Assembly (NCBI GenBank): GCA_003478935.1
Contig: QUFP01000003.1
Span: 81,453 to 145,452, forward strand
Length of the DNA: 64,000 bases
Reading direction: 5' to 3'
From: Firmicutes bacterium AF25-13AC
Lineage (GTDB): Bacteria; Bacillota; Clostridia; Lachnospirales; Lachnospiraceae
Shown: piece after piece, positions 25,928-33,314 of the stretch
Position numbering within the stretch: position 1 is the stretch's first letter
Layout: every line of letters starts with the position of its first letter
Translations under genes and position numbers: made by a program
Notes under the pieces: model-generated
Told to the model about the DNA's origin: nothing
Database searches by the model: none
What the model saw: the letters and a program-made list of their open reading frames with translations, nothing else

Positions 25928-25950
25928 CCTTGGGCCACATTGACCCGAAG
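25928..25950. repeat. 23-bp palindrome, copy 19 (divergent)
   Basis: CCTTGGGCCA with TGACCCGAAG, one change in the left arm. It directly follows a stop codon and precedes a terminator. Confidence 0.8.
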
Positions 25951-25965
25951 TGGAGAAAGCTCAAA

Positions 25966-25994
25966 GGGCGGCACCTGCTGGGTGCCGTCTTTTG
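25966..25994 (+). terminator. Rho-independent terminator
   Basis: GCGGCACC pairs with GGTGCCGT, followed by CTTTTG. It ends the small-gene unit before tnpW. Confidence 0.7.
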
Positions 25995-26060
25995 ACATTT
26001 CCCCACGGGACAAGTGGGAAAGGCTGATATATACACGCACTTTCGCAAAGGAGGTTTTCA

Positions 26061-26237
26061 ATGACGCAAGCTGTCACTTATGAACGAGAAACAAAGTCTG
26101 TCGCATTTCAAGGGAAGATCATTGTGCTGGAAAGCCTCACGCCGGTACTTCCCCCGAAGGAGAAAGAACAGCGCAAAAAAGAAATTGAGCGTTGTCTTTA
26201 CGAGGTGTTCAGCAAATATAGGGACAGATTTCCCTAA
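26061..26237 (+). CDS. TnpW-like small protein
   Basis: 58-aa protein (MTQAVTYERETKSVAFQGKI and later KEKEQRKKEIERCLYEVFSK) of a type annotated TnpW beside large serine recombinases. AAAGGAGG (26047-26054) supports ATG 26061. It ends within the repeated upstream element of the recombinase gene. Its role is not established; a helper or regulator of excision is an inference. Confidence 0.65.
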   Translation: MTQAVTYERETKSVAFQGKIIVLESLTPVLPPKEKEQRKKEIERCLYEVFSKYRDRFP

Positions 26238-26280
26238 TCATTCGCAACATTGTTGTCCGGGGCTGCTGATGGTATAATAT
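26221..26280 (+). promoter_or_regulatory. Shared upstream element and promoter, copy B
   Basis: Gap-free relative of 16851-16910 (see copy A). TATAAT here is preceded at 17 nt by TTGTTG. The block overlaps the last codons of tnpW, so tnpW coding and promoter sequence are superimposed. It likely drives the recombinase gene. Confidence 0.7.
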
Positions 26281-26326
26281 AGTTGTAAGGTTGGTAGCTC
26301 CATTCCAACAAGGAAAGGAGCCCAAT

Positions 26327-27835
26327 ATGGAATTTATCAGAGAAGATTGTATTTACGCAAGACAGTCAGTAGACCGCAAGGACAGTATCAGCATTGAAAG
26401 TCAAATCGACTTTTGCAAGTATGAATTGAAAGGCGGGAGCTGCCGGGTATTCAAGGACAAAGGCTATTCCGGTAAGAACACGGACAGACCGGAGTTTCAA
26501 AAGCTGCTGGGCGAGATCCGCAAGGGAAAGGTTCGGCGGGTCATCGTGTACAAGCTGGACCGTATAAGCCGCTCTATTCTGGACTTTGCAACGATGATGG
26601 AGCTGTTTCAAGAGTACGATGTGGAGTTTGTATCCTCCACGGAAAAGTTTGATACTTCGACCCCGATGGGCCGGGCCATGCTGAATATCTGCATTGTATT
26701 CGCCCAGCTTGAACGTGAGACAATTCAGAAGCGTGTCACAGACGCCTACTATTCACGGTGCCTGAAAGGCTTTCACATGAGCGGACAGGCGCCATACGGT
26801 TATCAGTTAGAGCCTACTGTGGTAGAGGGTATCCGCACAAAGAAAATGGTTGCCGACCCCGTAGCCGCCGACCATGTTCGGCTGATGTTTGAAATGTACG
26901 CTGAACCGGAAACCTCCTTCGGAGATATTACCCGATACTTCGAGGAACATGACATAAAAATTTATGGCAAATCCATGTTCCGTACATTTCTTTCCCAGCT
27001 TTTAAGAAACCCCGTTTACGCACAGGCCGATTTGGAGCTGTACGAATTTTTCAAGAGCCAGGGCGCAGCGATTGTCAATGACGCTTCCGACTTTGCCGGA
27101 ACAAACGGCTGCTATCTCTATCAGGGGCGGGATGTGAAGGAGGACAAGGACAGGTGCTTAAAAGACCAGATACTTGTTATCGCTCCCCATGAAGCACTCA
27201 TTTCCTCTAATACATGGCTGAAATGCCGGAAAAAACTTATGGCAAATACCACCTTCCAGCAGGGACGGAAACCGAAGAACACTTGGTTGGCCGGAAAAAT
27301 CAAATGCGGGCATTGTGGGTATGCGCTGAAAGCCACACATGTACCAAACAGTACCGGATATTTCCGCTGTACCAAACGGACGGAAAACAAAGGCTGTCCG
27401 GGCTGCGGGAAAATCCGTAAAGAAGAATTTGAGCAATTCATTTTCTCGGCCATGCAGGAGAAGTTCAAAGACTTTCAGATACTCCACGGCAGGGAGGAAA
27501 AAGTCAATCCGAAGCTGACCGCCTATCAAGTGGAACTGGCACAGGTGGAGGCAGAAATTGAAAAGCTGCTGGATACGCTGACCGGAGCCAATGCGACCTT
27601 GCTTGCCTACGCCAACAAAAAAATTGAAGAACTGGACACCCGACGCCAGACCATTTCAAAAGCAATCGCCGAATTGAGCGTTGAAACCATATCTCCCCAG
27701 CAGATAAAGAAGTTATCCTATTATCTCGATAACTGGGATAGCATAGATTTTGACGACAAAAGAAAAGCCGCCGATGGTTTGATCTCTACAATCAAGGCCA
27801 CCAGCGACCGTGTTCAGATAGAGTGGAAAATCTGA
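26327..27835 (+). CDS. Large serine recombinase (ICE integrase)
   Basis: 502-aa recombinase that integrates and excises the ICE. Resolvase domain at residues 1-150 with catalytic Ser14 in YARQSVD and YKLDRISRS; recombinase domain (GQAPYGYQLEP to RNPVYAQ) at about 160-280; zinc-ribbon CGHCGYALKATH...YFRCTKR; a coiled coil (LTAYQVELAQVEAEIEKLLD) near the end. ATG 26327 follows AAAGGAG. It is the last ICE gene, as expected at an element end. Confidence 0.95.
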   Translation: MEFIREDCIYARQSVDRKDSISIESQIDFCKYELKGGSCRVFKDKGYSGKNTDRPEFQKLLGEIRKGKVRRVIVYKLDRISRSILDFATMMELFQEYDVEFVSSTEKFDTSTPMGRAMLNICIVFAQLERETIQKRVTDAYYSRCLKGFHMSGQAPYGYQLEPTVVEGIRTKKMVADPVAADHVRLMFEMYAEPETSFGDITRYFEEHDIKIYGKSMFRTFLSQLLRNPVYAQADLELYEFFKSQGAAIVNDASDFAGTNGCYLYQGRDVKEDKDRCLKDQILVIAPHEALISSNTWLKCRKKLMANTTFQQGRKPKNTWLAGKIKCGHCGYALKATHVPNSTGYFRCTKRTENKGCPGCGKIRKEEFEQFIFSAMQEKFKDFQILHGREEKVNPKLTAYQVELAQVEAEIEKLLDTLTGANATLLAYANKKIEELDTRRQTISKAIAELSVETISPQQIKKLSYYLDNWDSIDFDDKRKAADGLISTIKATSDRVQIEWKI

Positions 27836-27933
27836 CATTTCCGCTCTATCGCCCCTCATTTCTATTTTATCTTGTTTGTACCCCTTGTACACCGATGTTT
27901 GCATAGAAATTTGTCAGATCAGTAGGACGAAGT
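27836..27933. other. Candidate right end (attR) region of the ICE
   Basis: After the recombinase stop the composition drops to AT-rich within 100 nt. A near-symmetric TGTACCCCTTGTACA lies at 27879-27893, a plausible recombinase core. The junction cannot be fixed without the left end or an empty site. Confidence 0.35.
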
Positions 27934-28008
27934 GGACGCCCGTTAATGAGCAAAACAAAGTTGCGAAGCAACGGCGCACGGAACGTGCGGTTTTGCGAAT
28001 GGGCGTCC
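27934..28008. other. Cloverleaf-like intergenic element 1
   Basis: GGACGCCC (27934-27941) pairs with GGGCGTCC (28001-28008), extended by GCAAAAC/GTTTTGC. Inside are GTTGC-GAA-GCAAC and CGCAC-GGAA-CGTGCG hairpins. Confidence 0.7.
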
Positions 28009-28073
28009 TGTGAACTGTAATGAAATTTGTCATGCTGTAATATTGGTTTATCCGTGAACTGTAACTTTCATGC

Positions 28074-28103
28074 TTGACATTTCAGAGAAAGATCTTGTAA
28101 AAT
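28074..28103 (+). promoter_or_regulatory. Promoter upstream of capA
   Basis: TTGACA (28074-28079) and TAAAAT (28098-28103) with 18-nt spacing; it begins a ~300-nt untranslated leader. Confidence 0.6.
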
Positions 28104-28139
28104 TATGCCTGCTGTTTTATAATGTGATAAGATGATATC

Positions 28140-28400
28140 AGGGTCAAAAGCTCCAAAAGCCGTTCGTGCTTGCACGATTAGGTTTTTGAGCTTGGGACCC
28201 GCAAAAACATGAGGATGCAGCGATTTTCAAGGAAAATCAGCGAATCCGAATGTTTTTAGAATTGCGAAAGTTGCATAGCAACGGAGCAATTCGTGGATAT
28301 CATAAGGTGATACCAAGGCTAAAAGCTCCAAAAGCCGATGCAATCTGGTATCAAAGGGGAAATTCCCATAAAGAATGGAAAGGAGTGCAGTGAGAACGCT
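28140..28400 (+). other. Repeat-rich leader before capA
   Basis: AAAAGCTCCAAAAGCCG occurs twice (about 28145 and 28321) in direct orientation. Between them, AAAAACAT (28203-28210) pairs with ATGTTTTT (28250-28257) around a CGATTTTC/GAAAATC hairpin, and GAATTGC (28259-28265) pairs with GCAATTC (28286-28292) around GTTGC-ATA-GCAAC. No protein gene is supported. Confidence 0.6.
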
Positions 28401-28414
28401 GCAGTAATAGAAGA

Positions 28415-29791
28415 ATGAGTAAATCCCGCAAGAAAAAGAAGGATTCTTTTAAAATTATATATATGATACTGGGAATAGAGATGCTAGTTACGGTGGCTGT
28501 AATTGGTTATTTTGGATACCATTATGGAAGTATTTTATTAGCTGGTTTTAAGAGTGCTAAGGCAAGTATTAGTTCACAGACACCGGTACAAGATCCGGGA
28601 TATCCGATTGATGTGGATGGACAGGCACCGACAAATCAGGTACAGGCAGATACAGAAGCGGTTACGGAGGAGGTGTTTAAGCCAACTAGTGCTAAGCTTG
28701 TCGCAGTAGGAGACAATCTTATGCATCGTTCCTGTACATTAAGTGCACAGAAAGCTGATGGAACATATGATTTTACTAAGCATTTTGCAAATATGGCTGA
28801 TATCTTTAAGGCAGCCGATCTTGCTGTGATTAGTCAGGATACTGTGTTAGGTGGTATGGAGCTTGGAGCAACCTCTACTGAGACAGGTATTTTCAACACT
28901 GCAGTGGAACTTGCGGATGGTATGGCAGATGCAGGAATCAATGTTGTTCTTGCTGCTAATAATCATATCATGGATGAAGGCAGTGCCGGCCTGAATACGA
29001 TGATGAGCTATTTTAGTACAAAATATCCGAATATTACGCTTCTTGGTGTAAATAACTCCAGAGAGGCTAAGGATGAGCCTGTTTATGTGGAGACAAATAA
29101 CATTAAGATTGCAATGATTAATTATAGCTATGGTTCTAACCAGACAGCTGATCTGGATGCAAGTCCATATTTATTAAATCAGTATGATGAGGATTGGCTG
29201 TCTGATATATTAAAGCAGGCAAGAGAGGAAGCTGATTTTATTATCGCATTTCCATTTTGGGGCGAGCAAAACAGCATGGACTACACGCAGGAGCAGGAGC
29301 GTCAGGCACAGTTTCTGGCGGACAATGGTGTTGATCTGATTATTGGATCATATCCTCATGTAGTAGAACCTGTTAAATGGATCACAGCAGAAAATGGAGA
29401 TCGTACTCTTGTTTATTATTCACTTGGCAATTTCCAGTCAATCCAGAATACAGTGGAAAATATGCTTGGCGGTCAGGCGAATGTAACAATCAGTAAGGAA
29501 GAGGATGGAACTCATATTTCAGATTACTCACTTGATTTTGTTGTAACTCATTATGAGCAGAGAGAATCTAGTGAATATTATGACATTGTCACAACATATC
29601 CGCTGGCTGATTACACAAGTGATCTGGCAGCGCGCCATGGTATGTCTGTATCTGGAAACGAGGAGTTTAATCTGGCATCTTTGCAGGGATTAAGCAGTCA
29701 GATTCTGTCAAAATGCGATCTGGACGAGAGTAAGGAACAAGATGCGTCAAAAGATGAATTAACAGATGAATCAACAGATGGAGAAAACTAA
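28415..29791 (+). CDS. CapA family protein (YwtB-type metallophosphatase)
   Basis: 458 aa. An N-terminal membrane anchor (about residues 10-40: IIYMILGIEMLVTVAVIGYF) leads to an extracellular CapA/PGA_cap calcineurin-like domain with VAVGDNLMHR, AANNHIMDEG and SYPHVVEP metal-site motifs. Such proteins occur in poly-gamma-glutamate systems, but no pgs genes are near, so the substrate is unknown. The C-terminus is acidic and low complexity. The rRNA methyltransferase gene overlaps its last codons. Confidence 0.85.
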   Translation: MSKSRKKKKDSFKIIYMILGIEMLVTVAVIGYFGYHYGSILLAGFKSAKASISSQTPVQDPGYPIDVDGQAPTNQVQADTEAVTEEVFKPTSAKLVAVGDNLMHRSCTLSAQKADGTYDFTKHFANMADIFKAADLAVISQDTVLGGMELGATSTETGIFNTAVELADGMADAGINVVLAANNHIMDEGSAGLNTMMSYFSTKYPNITLLGVNNSREAKDEPVYVETNNIKIAMINYSYGSNQTADLDASPYLLNQYDEDWLSDILKQAREEADFIIAFPFWGEQNSMDYTQEQERQAQFLADNGVDLIIGSYPHVVEPVKWITAENGDRTLVYYSLGNFQSIQNTVENMLGGQANVTISKEEDGTHISDYSLDFVVTHYEQRESSEYYDIVTTYPLADYTSDLAARHGMSVSGNEEFNLASLQGLSSQILSKCDLDESKEQDASKDELTDESTDGEN

Positions 29792-30956
29792 ATTGAAGAC
29801 AAAAAATGCAAATAAGTGTGCAGCGGCCGGTATGTGCGGCGGCTGCACTTATATTAACGGAAGTTATGAGAAACAGCTTACAGAAAAAGAACAGTATGTG
29901 AGAACACAACTAAAAGGAATTTGTCCGGTAAATCCAATTATCGGAATGAAAAATCCATACCATTACCGCAATAAGGTGACAGCAACATTTTCCTATAAAA
30001 AAGGCGAAATTTTTTCTGGAATCTATGAGGAGAAAAGTCACAGTGTTGTGCCGGTAGATTCCTGTCTGTTAGAGGATCAGACCGCAGATCAGATTATATG
30101 TGATATAAGAGGACTGCTCAAATCATTTAAGATTACGATTTACAGTGAGCGCACACGTTATGGTCTGCTGCGCCATGTTATGATCAGACGAGGCTTTACA
30201 ACAGGTGAAGTGCTAGTGATTCTTGTTGTTACTTCACCAGTGTTCCCATCAAAAAATAACTTTGTGAAAGCACTTTTAAAGATGCATCCAGAGATTACAA
30301 GTGTTGTATTAAATGTAAATGACCGGATGACAAGTATGGTGCTTGGCGATAGAAATATTGTACTGTACGGAAAGGGCTATATTGAAGATGTGCTTTGCAA
30401 TAACCGTTTTCGTATCTCAGCGCAGTCCTTTTATCAGATTAATCCAGTGCAGACACAAAAGCTGTATGAAAAGGCTGTTGAGCTGGCAAATCTGACAGGT
30501 GAGGAAATTGCGATTGATGCTTACTGTGGAATTGGAACTATTGGAATGACTGCAGCATCAAAAGCAAAAACTGTACTTGGAATTGAATTAAATGCGCTCG
30601 CTGTAAAGGATGCAATTGCCAATGCGAGAGCAAATCATGTGACAAATATTCATTTTCTTCAGGGAGATGCAGGAGAACAGATGACACAGATGGCAGAGGA
30701 GGGAAGTCATGCCGATGTTGTCTTCATGGACCCACCGAGAAGCGGAAGCAGTGAAGCATTTATGGATTCAGTTGCTGTTTTAAATCCAAAGCGCATTGTA
30801 TATGTTTCTTGTAATCCGCAGACACTGGCAAGAGATCTTAAATATCTGGCAAAGAAAGGCTATCACACAAAGCAAGCAACACCAGTCGATATGTTCCCGT
30901 GGACAAAGGCTGAACATGTGGAAACAGTTTGTTTACTTGAGAAAGGAAAAAAGTAA
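29766..30956 (+). CDS. rlmD: 23S rRNA (uracil-5-)-methyltransferase, RlmD/RlmCD/TrmA family
   Basis: 396 aa; adds the 5-methyl group of m5U in rRNA. A Cys cluster for an iron-sulfur site (CAAAGMCGGCTY) stands at the N-terminus with no TRAM domain. The SAM-binding loop DAYCGIGTIGMT, MDPPRSG and the catalytic Cys in YVSCNPQTLARDL identify the family. The start overlaps capA by 26 nt; an alternative ATG is at 29778. It ends one base into the HAD gene start, so the cluster is tightly coupled. Confidence 0.92.
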   Translation: MNQQMEKTKLKTKNANKCAAAGMCGGCTYINGSYEKQLTEKEQYVRTQLKGICPVNPIIGMKNPYHYRNKVTATFSYKKGEIFSGIYEEKSHSVVPVDSCLLEDQTADQIICDIRGLLKSFKITIYSERTRYGLLRHVMIRRGFTTGEVLVILVVTSPVFPSKNNFVKALLKMHPEITSVVLNVNDRMTSMVLGDRNIVLYGKGYIEDVLCNNRFRISAQSFYQINPVQTQKLYEKAVELANLTGEEIAIDAYCGIGTIGMTAASKAKTVLGIELNALAVKDAIANARANHVTNIHFLQGDAGEQMTQMAEEGSHADVVFMDPPRSGSSEAFMDSVAVLNPKRIVYVSCNPQTLARDLKYLAKKGYHTKQATPVDMFPWTKAEHVETVCLLEKGKK

Positions 30957-31549
30957 TGATTAAAAATATTGTATTAGATATTGGAAATGTACTGATTCCG
31001 TTTTCATGGCGGCAGCATCTGGATCATTTTGGATTTTCAGATGAAATAAAGAAACGTCTGGCAGATGCAGTCTTTTTAAATGATGACTGGAACGAGATTG
31101 ACCGAGGTGTTCTGACAAAAGAAGAACTTTTGGCTCGCTTCATTGAGAACGATCCTGGTATTGAAAAAGAAATTTATATGGTAATGGAAAATATAAATGG
31201 TACAGTTGGTGAGTATCCGTACACAAGCACATGGGTGCCAAAGCTTAAGTCAATGGGATATCGTGTGTATCTATTGTCCAATTTCAGTGATCAGCAGCTG
31301 CATGACAGCAGAGAAAAGCTTCCATTTATTGATCAGGCAGATGGTGTGCTATTATCATTTCGCTACAAGATGATAAAACCAGATGATGCGATCTACCAGA
31401 AGTTATTTGAATTATTTTCATTAAAGCCAGAAGAATGTCTGTTTTTTGATGACAAACAGGAAAATATTGACGGTGCAGTGCGAAATAAAATGAATGGACA
31501 TGTGTTTACCAGCTATGAAGATGCAATGAATACAATAAAAAATATGTAG
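30956..31549 (+). CDS. HAD-family hydrolase (YihX-like)
   Basis: 197-aa HAD IA phosphatase. Motif I is LDIGNVLIPF, motif II LLSNFSD, motif III lysine in RYKMIKPDD and motif IV FFDDKQENIDGA. Length and the DIGNV start match the YihX group of sugar-phosphate phosphatases. ATG overlaps the rlmD stop. Substrate is not deducible. Confidence 0.88.
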   Translation: MIKNIVLDIGNVLIPFSWRQHLDHFGFSDEIKKRLADAVFLNDDWNEIDRGVLTKEELLARFIENDPGIEKEIYMVMENINGTVGEYPYTSTWVPKLKSMGYRVYLLSNFSDQQLHDSREKLPFIDQADGVLLSFRYKMIKPDDAIYQKLFELFSLKPEECLFFDDKQENIDGAVRNKMNGHVFTSYEDAMNTIKNM

Positions 31550-31558
31550 GAGGAAAAA

Positions 31559-32439
31559 ATGGCAGTATATCAATTAGAAAACGAACACATTTATCTGGAG
31601 GTTGCAAGTCACGGCGCAGAGCTTGTGCGTCTGGTTGGCAAGAAGACAAAAAAGGAATATTTATTTGATGGAGATCCAAAGTATTGGAAGCGTCATTCTC
31701 CAATTCTGTTTCCGTTTGTCGGCGGTGTGAAAAACAAAGAGTACCGCTATAATGGAAAGACTTATACAATGACACAGCATGGATTTGCGAGAGATATGGA
31801 ATTTACATTGGACAGTCAGACACAGGATACGCTGTGGTTTTCAATTGTATCTAACGAGACGACAATGGAAAATTATCCATTCACATTCCGTCTTGAGGTT
31901 GGTTATCAGTTAAAGGGAACAGAAGTAACTGTACTTTGGAATGTAATCAACACAGATACAAAAGAAATGTATTTTTCAATTGGTGCACACCCGGCATTTT
32001 TCACCAGTATGACACTAGAGGCTGGTCCAGATACAGATCATCTTCACGTGGGCGATAATATTGAAGGAACATTTACCTGCTATCGTGTTACAGAAAATGC
32101 AATGGCACTTGAGATGATACTCTTGTACTGCCGCGTGACCTGCCGCTTACAGCTGATCTGTTTTCAAGAGATGCTATTATTTCAAAGGATGATCAGGCAT
32201 CACGTCTGGCACTGGCTTATCCGGATGGACAGGAGTATGTAGTTATGCAGTTTGATGAGCCAATCTTTGGACTGTGGTCGCCAACGAGCGATGCACCATT
32301 TGTATGCTTAGAGCCATGGCATGGAAGATGCGATGCAGATGATTTCACAGGTACACTTCAGGAGCGCGCATATGAAAGAATGCTAGAGGTTGGCGGTGTT
32401 TTTAATGGTGTTTATACAATTGGTCTGCCGCTTGAGTGA
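31559..32439 (+). CDS. Aldose 1-epimerase family protein, frameshifted
   Basis: About 293 aa; mutarotase-type fold for sugar anomer interconversion. Recognised by HSPILFPFVGGVKNKEYRY, TQHGFARD and the later YFSIGAHPAFF catalytic-region motif. A GG shortened to G near 32111-32114 breaks the frame; restored reading continues EDDTLVLPRDLPLTADLFSR to a stop at 32439. The LacX-type subgroup is likely. AGGAGG precedes ATG 31559. It sits before nfo and a beta-galactosidase. Confidence 0.88.
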
Positions 32440-32453
32440 TAGGAGTATAGAGA

Positions 32454-33287
32454 ATGATTTATATTGGAAATCACGTTTCTTCGTCAAAGGGATATGAGGC
32501 GATGGGCAAACAGGAAGTAGCGCTTGGCGGCGATACGTTTGCATTTTTCACAAGAAATCCAAGAGGCGGAAGCGCAAAAGAGATAAAAGATGAAGATGTA
32601 CAGCGTCTTCTGACCCTGATGAAAGATCACTCATTTGGTCCTCTTGTTGCACATGCACCATATACAATGAATGTTTGTGCAGCAAAGGAGGATATTCGCA
32701 AATTTTCTGTGGAGATGCTAAAAGATGATATAAGGCGTATGGAATATCTGCCAGGTGCCTTTTACAATTTTCATCCAGGCTCACATGTTGGTCAGGGAAG
32801 CGAAGCCGGCATTGAGCTTATAGCAGCGGCGTTAAATGAGTGCATAAGCAGTACACAAAGCGTAACGATTTTACTTGAGACTATGGCCGGAAAGGGAAGT
32901 GAGGTCGGAAGAAGTTTTGAGGAATTAAAAGAGATCATGGATCGTGTTTCATGTAAGGAAAAACTCGGTGTTTGTTTTGATACATGTCATGTGTGGGACG
33001 GCGGTTATGATATCGTTAATCATCTTGATGAAGTTCTTTCTGAGTTTGACCGTCTGATCGGTCTTGACAAGCTGTGTGCTGTACATTTAAATGACAGCAT
33101 GAATGATTGCGGTGCACATAAGGATCGCCATCAAAAGCTTGGTCTTGGAAAAATTGGCGAGGAAGCTTTAAGAAGAGTTGTCACTCATCCGGCGCTTCAG
33201 GGTCGTCCATTTATTCTTGAGACACCTAACGAGGATGACGGTTATGCAAGAGAGATTGCCATGGTGCGTAAGTGGCAGGAGAAATAA
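32454..33287 (+). CDS. nfo: Deoxyribonuclease IV (endonuclease IV)
   Basis: 277-aa AP endonuclease of base-excision repair. TIM-barrel metal ligands are visible: HAPYTMN, NFHPGSHVGQG, LETMAGKGSEVG, CFDTCHVWDGGYD, HLNDSMNDCGAHKDRHQKLG and FILETPN. Length is usual. The GTG-ATG spacing after the aldose epimerase stop is short, so it is probably cotranscribed. Confidence 0.95.
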   Translation: MIYIGNHVSSSKGYEAMGKQEVALGGDTFAFFTRNPRGGSAKEIKDEDVQRLLTLMKDHSFGPLVAHAPYTMNVCAAKEDIRKFSVEMLKDDIRRMEYLPGAFYNFHPGSHVGQGSEAGIELIAAALNECISSTQSVTILLETMAGKGSEVGRSFEELKEIMDRVSCKEKLGVCFDTCHVWDGGYDIVNHLDEVLSEFDRLIGLDKLCAVHLNDSMNDCGAHKDRHQKLGLGKIGEEALRRVVTHPALQGRPFILETPNEDDGYAREIAMVRKWQEK

Positions 33288-33314
33288 ATTAAAAAACAGC
33301 GGGAGGAAAGCGTG

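Noticed and set aside
314..25950. The palindromes as a CRISPR array
   Set aside because: Spacing varies from about 200 nt to 6 kb, with genes between; no uniform spacers or cas genes.
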